Notes: a model not told the origin generated them from the sequence alone. 64,000 bases of DNA from Flavobacteriales bacterium 34_180_T64 (GCA_002162765.1 MAAR01000004.1:496001-560000), one strand, 5' to 3'. Shown: positions 35,077 to 44,838, numbered from the stretch's first letter. Numbers and translations: made by a program.

Positions 35077-35532
35077 GTGGACACATTAAGCTACAAAACG
35101 ATTTCAGCCAACAAAGCTACTGTAAATAAAGAGTGGGTTTTAGTTGATGCTGAAGGTCAAACCTTGGGTCGTTTAGCTTCTAAAGTTGCAAAACTTTTAA
35201 GAGGCAAACATAAGCCTAACTTCACACCACATGTTGATTGCGGAGATAACGTAATAGTTATTAATGCTGAAAAAATCAACTTAACAGGTAACAAATGGAC
35301 GGAGAAATCATACATCCGTCACACAGGTTACCCAGGTGGTCAAAGAAGTTTAACTGCGACAGAATTGTTCGGAAAAGATCCTGCAAGAATCGTAGAAAAA
35401 TCAGTAAAAGGAATGCTCCCTAAAAACAAATTAGGTGCTGAGTTATTCCGTAATCTAAATGTTGTTGTTGGTGCAGCCCATTCGCATGAGGCTCAAAAAC
35501 CAAAAACAATTAACTTAAACGAATTTATTTAA
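35077..35532 (+). CDS. rplM: 50S ribosomal protein L13
   Basis: Early-assembly protein of the large subunit; 151 residues. Family segments are [27 protein letters not shown] (about 19-45), [10 protein letters not shown] and [11 protein letters not shown]. The start is a GTG ([16 protein letters not shown]), the normal flavobacterial N-terminus. The stop shares a base with the rpsI ATG (TAATG), so the two are translationally coupled. Confidence 0.98.
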   Translation: MDTLSYKTISANKATVNKEWVLVDAEGQTLGRLASKVAKLLRGKHKPNFTPHVDCGDNVIVINAEKINLTGNKWTEKSYIRHTGYPGGQRSLTATELFGKDPARIVEKSVKGMLPKNKLGAELFRNLNVVVGAAHSHEAQKPKTINLNEFI

Positions 35533-35918
35533 TGGAAGTAATTCACAAAATTGGCCGTAGAAAGACGGCTGTTGCTCGTGTATATGTTGCCAAAGGAAAA
35601 GGTAACATAACAGTGAATAAAAAAGACATGGCGGTTTATTTTCCTACTGCAACATTGCAGTATAAGGTAAACCAACCTTTAGCTATGACTAACAATGATG
35701 GCAACTTTGATATTACAGTTAATGTATTTGGAGGTGGTATTACAGGTCAAGCTGAAGCAATCCGTTTAGCAATTTCTCGTGCAATGTGCGAATTAGATGC
35801 AGAAAATAGATTGATACTAAAACCAGAAGGATTATTAACAAGAGACCCAAGAATGGTTGAGCGTAAAAAATTCGGACAGAAGAAAGCGCGTAAGAAATTC
35901 CAATTCTCTAAACGTTAA
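35532..35918 (+). CDS. rpsI: 30S ribosomal protein S9
   Basis: Small-subunit protein whose C-terminal tail reaches the P-site tRNA; 128 residues. GRRKTAVARVYVAKGKGNITVN at the N-terminus and RDPRMVERKKFGQKKARKKFQFSKR-type basic tail (ending FSKR) are diagnostic. It is the second gene of the rplM operon and overlaps it by one base. Confidence 0.98.
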   Translation: MEVIHKIGRRKTAVARVYVAKGKGNITVNKKDMAVYFPTATLQYKVNQPLAMTNNDGNFDITVNVFGGGITGQAEAIRLAISRAMCELDAENRLILKPEGLLTRDPRMVERKKFGQKKARKKFQFSKR

Positions 35919-36098
35919 TATCCCAAACATGATTTGGGATCTCCTTGCGAGATGCTCAAATCGTTTATTAAAAATTTAAACCAGTTATTGTTGTCCATGA
36001 CTTTAGAGTCAGGATTTAGTTAAGCATCTAAATGGTAAAGGCGAGCGTAAAGCAACCACTTAATCATTGCTAATCAACAGAACGTAAACTATTACAAA
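35919..36098 (+). promoter_or_regulatory. Structured rpsB leader (candidate S2 autoregulatory element)
   Basis: The 180 bases between rpsI and rpsB contain several possible stems. ATCCCAAA (35920-35927) pairs with TTTGGGAT (35933-35940). ATCTC (35939-35943) pairs with GAGAT (35949-35953). AGATGCT (35950-35956) pairs long-range with AGCATCT (36023-36029). TGACT (35998-36002) pairs with AGTCA (36007-36011). The second and third pairings share bases and exclude each other. A G-rich segment with GGTAAAGGCGAGCG follows. Such a layout suits a ribosomal-protein leader, but no known Rfam family was tested. Confidence 0.4.
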
Positions 36099-36968
36099 AT
36101 GGAAAAAGTAGAAGTAAAAGACTTACTTGAAGCAGGTGTACATTTCGGTCACTTGACAAGAAAATGGGATCCAAACATGGCGCCCTACATTTATATGGAG
36201 CGTAACGGTATCCATATCATCAATCTTTACAAAACTGCAGCTAAAATTGAAGAAACTTCTCAAGCGCTTCATAAAATTGCAGCCTCAGGAAAGAAAATAT
36301 TATTTGTAGCTACAAAAAAACAAGCCAAAGACATCGTTGCTGAAAAAGCAGGTGCTGTAAACATGCCATACATTACTGAAAGATGGCCTGGTGGAATGTT
36401 AACTAACTTCATTACTATTAGAAAAGCGGTTAAAAAAATGGCTTCTATTGATAGAATGAAAAAGGACGGAACATTTTTAACGCTTTCAAAGAAAGAGCGT
36501 TTACAAGTTGATCGTTTAAGAGCTAAGTTAGAAAAAAACTTAGGTTCAATTACTGACATGACACGTTTACCTGGTGCATTATTTGTAGTGGATATCAAAA
36601 GAGAACATATTGCAATTAAAGAAGCTCAAAAATTAAACATTCCAATTTTTGCAATGGTTGACACAAACTCTGACCCTAGACAGGTGGATTACTTGATACC
36701 ATCAAATGATGATGCTTCAAAATCAATCGATAAAATTCTTTCACTTGTAACTTCAGCTGTAGCTGGAGGACTTGCTGAGAGAAAATCAGAGAAGGCTGAA
36801 AAAGATGCTAAAGCGGAAAAAGAAGTAGCTACTCCGGTTGCTGCGGAAGTGGAAACTCCAGTTGAAGCTAAAGTTGAAGCTAAAGTTGAAGCTCCTACTG
36901 AAACGAAAACTAAAGCAAAAGCTAAACCGGCTGCAAAAGCTAAAGTAGCTGCTGAAGAAGAAGAATAA
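36099..36968 (+). CDS. rpsB: 30S ribosomal protein S2 with Ala/Lys/Glu-rich tail
   Basis: Late-assembling small-subunit protein; 289 residues. The core (about 1-228) is standard: LLEAGVHFGHLTRKWDPNM, NGIHIINLYKT, TERWPGGMLTNF, LPGALFVVDIKREHIA and FAMVDTNSDPRQVDYLIPSNDD. The last 60 residues are a low-complexity tail of Ala, Lys, Glu, Val and Thr, encoded partly by a tandem GAAGCTAAAGTT repeat. Bacteroidetes S2 often has such tails, but their length varies. A long leader precedes the gene and tsf follows after a hairpin. Confidence 0.97.
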   Translation: MEKVEVKDLLEAGVHFGHLTRKWDPNMAPYIYMERNGIHIINLYKTAAKIEETSQALHKIAASGKKILFVATKKQAKDIVAEKAGAVNMPYITERWPGGMLTNFITIRKAVKKMASIDRMKKDGTFLTLSKKERLQVDRLRAKLEKNLGSITDMTRLPGALFVVDIKREHIAIKEAQKLNIPIFAMVDTNSDPRQVDYLIPSNDDASKSIDKILSLVTSAVAGGLAERKSEKAEKDAKAEKEVATPVAAEVETPVEAKVEAKVEAPTETKTKAKAKPAAKAKVAAEEEE

Positions 36969-36990
36969 ATAACATTAGTACAACACAAAT

Positions 36991-37037
36991 AAGTCGTTTA
37001 GTTCTTTTCTCTTTTGAAAATCTATTGAACGACTTTT
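36991..37037 (+). terminator. Hairpin between rpsB and tsf
   Basis: AAGTCGTT (36991-36998) pairs with AACGACTT (37028-37035), followed by T residues. The loop is about 29 bases. It ends just before tsf, so it may attenuate rather than fully stop transcription. Confidence 0.55.
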
Positions 37038-37054
37038 TTAAATATTAAAACAAT

Positions 37055-38026
37055 ATGGAAGCTATAAAAATTACAGCCGCAGAAGTAAACAAACTAAGAC
37101 AAGCAACAGGAGCCGGAATGATGGACTGTAAAAAAGCATTAGTTGAAGCTGAAGGGGATTTTGATAAAGCTATCGAAGTATTACGTAAAAAAGGACAGAA
37201 AGTTGCCGCAAAAAGAGCTGACAGAGACTCATCTGAAGGTGCTGCTATTGCAAAAATCAATGCAGATCAAACTGCTGGAGTAGCAATTGTATTAGGATGC
37301 GAAACTGATTTTGTTGGAAAAAACGAAAATTTTGTTTCTTTAGCAAACCAATTTGCTGAAGTGGCCTTAAATTATAACTCTAAAGATGAGTTTTTAGCTG
37401 CTGATTTCGGTGGAATGACAGTTGCTGAAAAGTTAATTGAGCAAACTGGAGTAATTGGTGAAAAATTAGACATTACTGCTTTTGAAAAATTAGAAGCCAC
37501 TTTTGTTGGTTCGTACGTACATATCAATAAAATTGCTGCTTTAGTTGGATTATCTACTAAAGCTGATAACGCTGAAGCATTAGTTAAAGATATCGCGATG
37601 CAAGTTGCTTCAATGGGAGCGACTTCATTATCTTATAAAGATTTTGATGCTGCATTTGTGGCTTCAGAAACGGAAGCAAGAATTGCTGTTATTGAAAAAG
37701 ATAATATTGAATTGGGGCGTTTAGGAAAAACTCTTAAAAACGTACCTCAGTTTATTTCAATGGCACAATTAACTCCAGAAGTTATTGCTGCGGCTGAAGA
37801 AGCTGCTAAAGCTGAATTGAAAGCAGAAGGAAAACCAGAACAAATTTGGGATAGAATTCTTCCTGGTAAAATGGAACGTTTTATTTCTGATAATACAACG
37901 CTTGATCAAGAGCAATGTTTATTAGACCAGAAATTCATTAAAGATGAAAAACTAACCGTTGCCAAATATGTTGATTCATATGGTGATGTTTCAGTTACAG
38001 GGTTTAAACGTGCAACTGTAGGTTAA
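37055..38026 (+). CDS. tsf: Translation elongation factor Ts
   Basis: Guanine-nucleotide exchange factor for EF-Tu; 323 residues. The N-terminal UBA-like domain reads VNKLRQATGAGMMDCKKALVEAEGDFDKAIEVLRKKG (the core RQATGAGMMDCKKAL is diagnostic, about 12-27), followed by VLGCETDFVGKNENF near 78 and the coiled-coil dimer domain. It ends DQKFIKDEKLTVAKYV. It follows rpsB, as in most bacteria, and ends at a terminator. Confidence 0.97.
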   Translation: MEAIKITAAEVNKLRQATGAGMMDCKKALVEAEGDFDKAIEVLRKKGQKVAAKRADRDSSEGAAIAKINADQTAGVAIVLGCETDFVGKNENFVSLANQFAEVALNYNSKDEFLAADFGGMTVAEKLIEQTGVIGEKLDITAFEKLEATFVGSYVHINKIAALVGLSTKADNAEALVKDIAMQVASMGATSLSYKDFDAAFVASETEARIAVIEKDNIELGRLGKTLKNVPQFISMAQLTPEVIAAAEEAAKAELKAEGKPEQIWDRILPGKMERFISDNTTLDQEQCLLDQKFIKDEKLTVAKYVDSYGDVSVTGFKRATVG

Positions 38027-38048
38027 ATTCATTTTAAAATATCAATAC

Positions 38049-38080
38049 AAAAAGCTGCTCTTAATGAGTGGCTTTTTTTT
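38049..38080 (+). terminator. Rho-independent terminator after tsf
   Basis: AAAAAGCTGCTC pairs with GAGTGGCTTTTT (two G-T wobbles) around a five-base loop, followed by a run of T, 22 bases after the tsf stop. Confidence 0.8.
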
Positions 38081-38143
38081 ATCAAAAATTCTAGGTTTCT
38101 AAAAAAAGATATTGATTATATTTGCTAAACTTTCAAAGACAAA

Positions 38144-38851
38144 ATGAAATATAAAAGAATTCTTTTAAAATTATCTGGTGAAGCCCTAATGGGAACACGT
38201 CAATATGGAATAGATCCGGAACGCCTAGCAGAATATGCTAAGGACATTAGAGACATCACCAATACAGGTGTTGAAGTTGCAATAGTTATAGGAGGCGGAA
38301 ATATTTTTAGAGGGGTTGCTGGGGCGAGTAACGGAATGGATAGAGTTCAAGGAGATCACATGGGCATGTTAGCAACCGTTATTAACGGATTAGCACTTCA
38401 AAGCGCGTTAGAAGACGCTGGTGTACCTACACGATTACAATCTGCCGTTCATATCAATCAGGTTGCAGAGCCATTTATTCGTAGAAAAGCGATGCGTCAT
38501 TTAGAAAAAGGTCGCGTAGTTATTTTTGGAGGTGGAACTGGAAATCCATATTTTACAACCGATTCGGCCGCCGTTTTACGTGCTATCGAAATTGAAGCTG
38601 ATGTTATTTTAAAAGGAACACGTGTCGATGGTATTTACAATACAGATCCTGAAAAAGATGATACTGCGGTAAAATTTGATCATATTACATTCGACGATGT
38701 TTTACGAAAAGGATTAAAAGTAATGGATACTACTGCTTTTACATTAAGTCAAGAAAACGAATTACCAATTATAGTTTTCGATATGAACAAAAAAGGGAAT
38801 TTACTTAAGGTTGTTTCTGGTGAAAAAATTGGAACAAAAGTTAATCTATAG
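38144..38851 (+). CDS. pyrH: UMP kinase
   Basis: Hexameric bacterial UMP kinase (amino acid kinase fold) that makes UDP for nucleic acids and the envelope; 235 residues. Signatures are [13 protein letters not shown] at residues 4-16, [13 protein letters not shown] near 46, [15 protein letters not shown] near 70 and [17 protein letters not shown] near 127. TATATTTG at 38117-38124 is a good -7 element 19 bases before the ATG. frr follows, the usual order. Confidence 0.97.
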   Translation: MKYKRILLKLSGEALMGTRQYGIDPERLAEYAKDIRDITNTGVEVAIVIGGGNIFRGVAGASNGMDRVQGDHMGMLATVINGLALQSALEDAGVPTRLQSAVHINQVAEPFIRRKAMRHLEKGRVVIFGGGTGNPYFTTDSAAVLRAIEIEADVILKGTRVDGIYNTDPEKDDTAVKFDHITFDDVLRKGLKVMDTTAFTLSQENELPIIVFDMNKKGNLLKVVSGEKIGTKVNL

Positions 38852-38903
38852 TAACTGTTTGGCTTATTTTTTGAATAGCTATAAATAATAAAAGAATTTA
38901 ACG

Positions 38904-39461
38904 ATGAACGAAGACATTCAATTTATACTAGATAGCACAAAAGAAGGGATGGATAATTCCTTAAAGCATCTTGAAAAGCAACTTAACAATATTAGAGCTG
39001 GGAAAGCAAGCCCTTCAATGCTTGGTAGTGTAATGGTAGATTATTATGGTTCGCAAACGCCATTAAGTCAAGTGGCAAATGTAAATACTCCAGACGGTAG
39101 AACTATAACTGTGCAACCCTGGGAAAAAACGATGCTTCAAGAAATTGAACGCGGAATCATGTATGCCAACTTAGGATTTAATCCAATGAATAATGGGGAA
39201 ACCATTATAATTAATGTCCCGCCATTAACTGAAGAACGTAGAATTGATTTAGCGAAACAAGCAAGAGCAGAAACTGAAGATGCAAAAGTTGCAATTCGGA
39301 GTGCGCGTAAAGAAGCGAATTCAGAAATCAAAAAACTTGATGATGCTTCTGAAGATATTCAAAAGAATGCAGAAATTGATGTGCAACAAATGACAGATTC
39401 TTACGTTAAAAGAATTGACGATGTCCTAGATGTGAAAGAAAAAGAAATCATGACAGTATAA
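38904..39461 (+). CDS. frr: Ribosome recycling factor
   Basis: Splits post-termination ribosomes together with EF-G; 185 residues, normal length. Diagnostic segments are LNNIRAGKASPSMLGSVMVDYYG (about 27-49), RTITVQPWEKTMLQEIERGI, LGFNPMNNGETIIINVPPLTEERR and the C-terminal helices. It follows pyrH after 52 bases and ends at a strong terminator. Confidence 0.97.
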   Translation: MNEDIQFILDSTKEGMDNSLKHLEKQLNNIRAGKASPSMLGSVMVDYYGSQTPLSQVANVNTPDGRTITVQPWEKTMLQEIERGIMYANLGFNPMNNGETIIINVPPLTEERRIDLAKQARAETEDAKVAIRSARKEANSEIKKLDDASEDIQKNAEIDVQQMTDSYVKRIDDVLDVKEKEIMTV

Positions 39462-39466
39462 TAATC

Positions 39467-39490
39467 AAAGCGACTTATAGTCGCTTTTTT
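39467..39490 (+). terminator. Rho-independent terminator after frr
   Basis: Nine-base perfect stem (AAAGCGACT / AGTCGCTTT) around a three-base loop, followed by more T residues. Confidence 0.9.
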
Positions 39491-39520
39491 CAGCTTAAAA
39501 ACCTCTAATTAAAAACATTA

Positions 39521-40798
39521 ATGTTAAAGTACTGTGTCATAATTATTTTCTTCTACTGCACGTTTACTTCACAGTCTCAATCTCAAAGTAAAATTCAAGA
39601 TTCGGTTAAAACGACTAGAGATTCAATTAAAAAAGTGGATTTTTTAAAACAATTGGGGAATGGTTATTTTCCAACAAAATACATAAATATTGATTTACGT
39701 TATCTGATAAAATTTAATCAGTACGAAGGATTTAGAACTGGGCTTGGGGGAACAACAAATGAGGATTTCTCAAAAAAATATAGAATTAATGGATACTTAG
39801 TCTATGGATTTAGAGATCATAATTATAAATATAGTATTGGTGGTGGATTTAGAATAGCACCAGAAACAAACACTTGGGTAAACTTATCTTATACTGATGA
39901 TTTACAAGAAACTGGAAGCTCAGCTTTTTTATCTGATAGGCGTTTCTTTTCATTTTTCGAGCCTCGTCTTTTAAATATCGATCTATTTCATTGGCATGTC
40001 ACCAAAGCTATGAATATTGAGCATCAATTTAGTAACACCTTTCTTTCTGAATTACAATTAGCAGTCAGTGATATTAATCCTACTTATGATTATGTGTTTG
40101 CCACTAACAATACAACATATAAGGAGTTTCGTTTAACAACCGCTAAAATCGCTTTTCAATGGTCCCCTTTCAGTGAATTTGAAAACACAAAAAATGGAAT
40201 CTTTGAAAAAAAAGTGGGTTATCCAAAATTCACATTGCAGTATACTAAGAATTTTAAAAATGTACTCAAAAGTAATGTTGATTTTTCGAAGCTGGATTTC
40301 AGATCTATATTTCAAACTAAACACAAAAACAGTGCGATTTCTGAGCTAATTATTACTGGAGGTCTCACCAATGGTAATACACCTATAACACACATGTATC
40401 ATGCTTACCCTAACAATATAAGGAAGGAAACAATTATGCAACGTTTCTCAGTTGCTGGTATTAAGAGTTTCGAAACGATGTATTTTAATGAGTTCTTTTC
40501 AGATCGTTTTACTACAGTACAATTCAAACATTTTTTCAATAGATTCAATATTACTAATCGTTTTAAGCCACAACTGGTACTTATTACTAAATATGCCATT
40601 GGAAATATGGACAATATTGAACGCCATCAAAATATAAGCTTTAATACATTAAACAAAGGTTATAACGAATCGGGTTTTGAAATCAACAATCTCGTATTGG
40701 GATTTGGGCTCAGTTTTGCATATCGCTATGGCGCATATCATTTGCCCAAATTGGAAGATAATGTCGCTTTTAAATTTACGTTCAACGTTTCCTTTTAA
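39521..40798 (+). CDS. DUF5686-type outer-membrane barrel, short form
   Basis: A 425-residue protein with a signal peptide (about 1-20) and many amphipathic strands. The last third (TVQFKHFFNRF, NKGYNESGFEINNLVLGFGLSFAYRYGAYHLP, FKFTFNVSF) matches the C-terminal barrel of DUF5686 proteins. Those are usually about 800 residues with an N-terminal carboxypeptidase-regulatory-like domain, which is absent here. The frame is intact, so this is a short family member rather than a visible pseudogene. Outer-membrane location is expected; function unknown. The MMPL transporter follows after 74 bases with its own -7 element. Confidence 0.72.
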   Translation: MLKYCVIIIFFYCTFTSQSQSQSKIQDSVKTTRDSIKKVDFLKQLGNGYFPTKYINIDLRYLIKFNQYEGFRTGLGGTTNEDFSKKYRINGYLVYGFRDHNYKYSIGGGFRIAPETNTWVNLSYTDDLQETGSSAFLSDRRFFSFFEPRLLNIDLFHWHVTKAMNIEHQFSNTFLSELQLAVSDINPTYDYVFATNNTTYKEFRLTTAKIAFQWSPFSEFENTKNGIFEKKVGYPKFTLQYTKNFKNVLKSNVDFSKLDFRSIFQTKHKNSAISELIITGGLTNGNTPITHMYHAYPNNIRKETIMQRFSVAGIKSFETMYFNEFFSDRFTTVQFKHFFNRFNITNRFKPQLVLITKYAIGNMDNIERHQNISFNTLNKGYNESGFEINNLVLGFGLSFAYRYGAYHLPKLEDNVAFKFTFNVSF

Positions 40799-40845
40799 GG
40801 CTAATAATATCCTTAAATTTAAGCAGCTAATCTTTCGCTTTTTTC

Positions 40846-40853
40846 TACCTTTG
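40846..40853 (+). promoter_or_regulatory. -7 promoter element of the MMPL transporter gene
   Basis: TACCTTTG matches TAnnTTTG, 19 bases before the ATG at 40873. Confidence 0.45.
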
Positions 40854-40872
40854 CGCTTCCTTTTATAGGCTT

Positions 40873-43272
40873 ATGTTAAAATTATTTACAACAGGATTTT
40901 GGGAAGTTGTTGCGCGTCTTATATTGCGTAACAAAATTGCTATTCTAATTGGCGTATTATTAGCTACTCTTTTTTTTAGTTATCAGTGGAAACACATGCG
41001 CTTCACTTATACTGAGGCTAATTTATTACCAGATGAGCATGAGGTAAATGTTACTTATAATGATTTCCTTGAAATATTCGGCGAAGAAGGAAACTTAATC
41101 GTTCTAGGAGTAAAGGATTCTACACTATTTACAGTTGAAAAATTAAATGCCTGGAATCAACTTTCAGACGACTTCAAACACTATGAGGAAGTTGAAACAG
41201 TTGTATCCATAAAAGATTTACAAAAACTTGTTAAAAATAAATCTGAAGAGCGTTTCGACTTGGAACCTTTTATAAAAGATTCTCTGAGTTCTATTGAAGA
41301 TATTGAGCTTTTACAAGAAGAATTATTCGAAAAGTATCCATTTTATGACAACTTTCTATTTAATAAAGATAGCAAAACCATCCGCACTGCCATCTATTTA
41401 AAAAAGGACATTGTCAATACACCTGCTCGAAAAGACTTTATTTTAATTACGTTAATAGATAAAATAAAAGCATTTGAAAGTTCTAGTGATTTAGATGTTA
41501 GAGTTTCTGGAATGCCTTACATTCGAACGTTAAATTCACAAAATATTGTGGATGAAATTGGGCTCTTTATTGGATTTGCCTTAGGCATTACATCTCTTAT
41601 TTTCTTTTTCTTTTTCAGATCGTTTAGAGCAACGTTCATATCGCTTATAGTCGTGTGTATTGGTGTCATGTGGACTTTTGGTATCTTAGGCTTGTTGAAA
41701 TATGAAATTACAGTACTAACGGCACTAATTCCACCTTTGATTATTGTAATTGGTATTCCAAATTGTATTTTCTTAATTAACAAATATCAACACGAGGTAA
41801 AATTACATGGTAATAAAGTTAAGTCCTTACAGCGAGTAATTACTAAAATTGGTAATGCCACCTTAATGACTAACGTAACTACTGCGTCGGGTTTTGCAAC
41901 ATTTATATTAACAGAAAGTAAACTCCTCAAAGAATTTGGTATAGTAGCCTCACTTAGTATTTTGGCAATATTTATTTTATGCCTTTTAATTATCCCTATC
42001 ATTTATACTTTTTTACCATACCCTAAAGATCGTCATCTAGAGCATTTGAATAAACGCTGGATTGGTGGTTTTGTGAATTGGATGGAACGTATGGTGAAAG
42101 AGCGCAAAATAGCAATTTATGCGACCTCATTGATTTTATTAGTAGCGAGTATAATTGGAATGTATCAAATTGAAATTTCAGGAAGTTTAATTGAAGATAT
42201 GCCTAAAAAAACAGAGTTCTTTGAGGACATTCGTTTTTTTGAAAAGGAATTCAATGGAATAATGCCACTCGAAATAATGGTAGATACCAAGCGTAAAAAA
42301 GGTGTTATGAAACTCAACACTTTAAAACGTATGAATACTCTTGAAGAGCTTATTCATGAAATACCAGAATTATCTCGACCAATTTCTGCAGTAAGCTTAG
42401 TAAAATATTCCAAACAGGCTTACTACAATGGCAATCCAAAATATTATCAATTACCAACTAGTCAAGAAAATAGTTTTATTTTATCCTATGCAAAAAACTC
42501 ATCATCAGATATGAGTTTGCTGAACAATTTTGTGGATAGTACGGGGCAGTATGCACGTATCACCACTTTTATGAAAGATATTGGTACTGATAAAATGAAA
42601 CGTATTGAAGAAAATCTTCAAGCTAAAATTGATAAAGAGTTTCCAAAAGACCGTTACGAAGTTACGATGACTGGAAAGGCTCTCGTGTTTCAAAAAGGAA
42701 CGACGTATCTCGTTAAAAACTTGATAATTTCATTATCTCTTGCCATCTTCCTTATTTCGCTATTCATGGCCTATATGTTTAGGTCGTTTAGAATGATAAT
42801 TGTATCACTAATACCTAATTTACTACCATTATTAATTACGGCTGGTCTTATGGGTTACCTCGGTGTTCCAATAAAACCATCTACCATTTTAGTTTTTAGC
42901 ATTGCATTTGGTATATCGGTTGATGACACCATCCATTTTTTAGCAAAATATAGACAAGAATTACAAGCCAATCACTGGAAAATTAAAGTTTCTGTTTATG
43001 CTGCGTTACGCGAAACAGGAGTTAGTATGTTTTATACGTCTATCGTTCTATTCTTTGGATTTTCCGTATTTATCATCTCCAGCTTTGGAGGTACAGTAGC
43101 CTTAGGAGCACTAGTCTCAATTACTTTATTGTTTGCTATGCTTTCTAATTTATTACTTCTCCCTTCTTTGCTGTTGTCTTTAGAAAGAAGTATTGCCAAT
43201 AAAGAAGTTTTAAAAGAACCTTCTATTAATATCATTCCTGAGGAAGACCTTAGGGAATCTATCGAAGACTAA
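40873..43272 (+). CDS. MMPL/RND-family membrane transporter
   Basis: A 799-residue RND-superfamily protein of the MMPL/SSD type, with two repeats of one helix, a large periplasmic loop and five helices. The first helix is near residues 24-40. The first helix bundle (about 225-375) includes GIPNCIFLINKYQHE, and the second (about 620-775) includes FSIAFGISVDDTIHFLAKYRQEL, where the Asp-Asp pair is typical of proton-driven members. There is no adaptor or TolC gene beside it, so it acts alone, perhaps exporting lipids or hopanoid-like compounds; that is inference. Confidence 0.87.
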   Translation: MLKLFTTGFWEVVARLILRNKIAILIGVLLATLFFSYQWKHMRFTYTEANLLPDEHEVNVTYNDFLEIFGEEGNLIVLGVKDSTLFTVEKLNAWNQLSDDFKHYEEVETVVSIKDLQKLVKNKSEERFDLEPFIKDSLSSIEDIELLQEELFEKYPFYDNFLFNKDSKTIRTAIYLKKDIVNTPARKDFILITLIDKIKAFESSSDLDVRVSGMPYIRTLNSQNIVDEIGLFIGFALGITSLIFFFFFRSFRATFISLIVVCIGVMWTFGILGLLKYEITVLTALIPPLIIVIGIPNCIFLINKYQHEVKLHGNKVKSLQRVITKIGNATLMTNVTTASGFATFILTESKLLKEFGIVASLSILAIFILCLLIIPIIYTFLPYPKDRHLEHLNKRWIGGFVNWMERMVKERKIAIYATSLILLVASIIGMYQIEISGSLIEDMPKKTEFFEDIRFFEKEFNGIMPLEIMVDTKRKKGVMKLNTLKRMNTLEELIHEIPELSRPISAVSLVKYSKQAYYNGNPKYYQLPTSQENSFILSYAKNSSSDMSLLNNFVDSTGQYARITTFMKDIGTDKMKRIEENLQAKIDKEFPKDRYEVTMTGKALVFQKGTTYLVKNLIISLSLAIFLISLFMAYMFRSFRMIIVSLIPNLLPLLITAGLMGYLGVPIKPSTILVFSIAFGISVDDTIHFLAKYRQELQANHWKIKVSVYAALRETGVSMFYTSIVLFFGFSVFIISSFGGTVALGALVSITLLFAMLSNLLLLPSLLLSLERSIANKEVLKEPSINIIPEEDLRESIED

Positions 43273-43310
43273 TTATAAAAAATTATATTTGCATTCAAAA
43301 TTTTAATCAC

Positions 43311-44744
43311 ATGAAAACGAGTACAGTTGCTGAATTGCTGGCAAAAGACATCAAATTACAAGAAGTAGACATTAAAGGTTGGGTAAGAACATTTAGAGCC
43401 AATCGATTTATTGCTCTTAATGATGGTTCTACTTTAAACAATATTCAATGTGTAGTAAATTTTGAAAATACAGATGAAGAAACTCTAAAGCGAATCACTA
43501 CTGGTGCAGCTGTACATATTAAAGGCGAATTAGTTGAAAGTCAAGGCAAAGGTCAAAGTGTTGAAATAAGTGTCACCTCTTTAGAAATACTGGGAGATTC
43601 TGATCCGGAAACCTATCCTATTCAACCAAAGAAACATTCGTTTGAATTTTTAAGAGAAAATGCTCATTTACGTACCAGAACCAGTACGTTTAGCGCCGTT
43701 ATGCGTTTACGCTCTTCGTTATCATTTGCAATTCATAAGTATTTTAACGAGAATGGATTTTATTATATGCACACACCTATTGTAACAGGAAGTGATGCCG
43801 AAGGTGCTGGTGAAATGTTTCGAGTGAGTGCATTAGACCCTAAAAACCCGCCATTAAATGCTGAAGGCGATATTGATCACAAAAAAGATTTCTTTGGCAA
43901 GGAAACTAATTTAACAGTTTCAGGGCAATTAGAAGCTGAAACTTATGCGATGTCACTTGGTAAAGTATATACTTTTGGGCCAACGTTTAGAGCTGAGAAC
44001 TCAAATACTTCAAGACATTTAGCGGAGTTCTGGATGATTGAACCTGAGGTAGCGTTCATGGATTTGGCAGGAAACATGGATTTAGCAGAAGATTTCATGA
44101 AATCTGTTTTGAGTTATGTTTTAGATCATAATCGAGAAGATTTAGAATTTCTTGAAAAGCGCTTATTGGATGAAGAAAAAACGAAACCACAAGCAGAACG
44201 TAGTGAAATGAGCTTAATTGAAAAATTAAAGTTCGTAGTAGATAACAACTTTAAACGTGTCAGCTACACCGAAGCCATTGAAATTTTACGTAACTGCAAA
44301 CCAAATAAAAAGAAAAAATTCAAATATATTATTGAAGAATGGGGTGCAGACTTACAAAGTGAGCACGAACGTTTCCTAGTAGAAAAACACTTTAAATGTC
44401 CGGTGATTTTATTTGATTACCCTGCAAATATTAAAGCCTTTTACATGCGTTTAAATGAAGATGGTAAAACGGTAAGAGCTATGGATATATTATTCCCTGG
44501 AATTGGTGAAATGATTGGAGGTGCTCAACGTGAAGAACGATTAGACGTGTTAAAGGAAAAAATGAAAGCTCTAGATATAGATGAAGAGGAGTTATGGTGG
44601 TATCTAGATTTACGTAAATATGGAACAGCTGTACATTCAGGTTTTGGTTTAGGATTTGAGCGTTTGGTGATGTTTGCAACTGGTATGGGAAATATTAGAG
44701 ATGTAATTCCTTATCCTAGAACACCACAAAATGCGGAATTTTAA
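43311..44744 (+). CDS. asnS: Asparaginyl-tRNA synthetase
   Basis: Class IIb synthetase charging tRNA-Asn; 477 residues. The N-terminal OB domain reads VDIKGWVRTFRANRFIALNDGS (about 18-39). The catalytic core has motif 2 FGPTFRAENSNTSRHLAEFWMIEPE (about 223-247) and motif 3 GFGLGFERLVMFATG near 452. The AHLRTRT segment is typical. TATATTTG at 43284-43291 is a -7 element 19 bases upstream of the ATG. A terminator follows. Confidence 0.97.
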   Translation: MKTSTVAELLAKDIKLQEVDIKGWVRTFRANRFIALNDGSTLNNIQCVVNFENTDEETLKRITTGAAVHIKGELVESQGKGQSVEISVTSLEILGDSDPETYPIQPKKHSFEFLRENAHLRTRTSTFSAVMRLRSSLSFAIHKYFNENGFYYMHTPIVTGSDAEGAGEMFRVSALDPKNPPLNAEGDIDHKKDFFGKETNLTVSGQLEAETYAMSLGKVYTFGPTFRAENSNTSRHLAEFWMIEPEVAFMDLAGNMDLAEDFMKSVLSYVLDHNREDLEFLEKRLLDEEKTKPQAERSEMSLIEKLKFVVDNNFKRVSYTEAIEILRNCKPNKKKKFKYIIEEWGADLQSEHERFLVEKHFKCPVILFDYPANIKAFYMRLNEDGKTVRAMDILFPGIGEMIGGAQREERLDVLKEKMKALDIDEEELWWYLDLRKYGTAVHSGFGLGFERLVMFATGMGNIRDVIPYPRTPQNAEF

Positions 44745-44770
44745 TACGCCTTTATGACAATATTAATTTA

Positions 44771-44811
44771 AAACAATCTATGTTTACCCATAATATAGAT
44801 TGTTTTTTTTT
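44771..44811 (+). terminator. Rho-independent terminator after asnS
   Basis: Eleven-base perfect stem (AAACAATCTAT / ATAGATTGTTT) around a 13-base loop, then a run of T. Confidence 0.85.
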
Positions 44812-44838
44812 AACTTTATAGAGAACCAAATTTAAAAC

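Noticed and set aside
36689-36988. Ala/Ser-rich minus-strand frame opposite the rpsB tail
   Set aside because: Complement of the repetitive GAAGCT codons of the S2 tail; no independent support.
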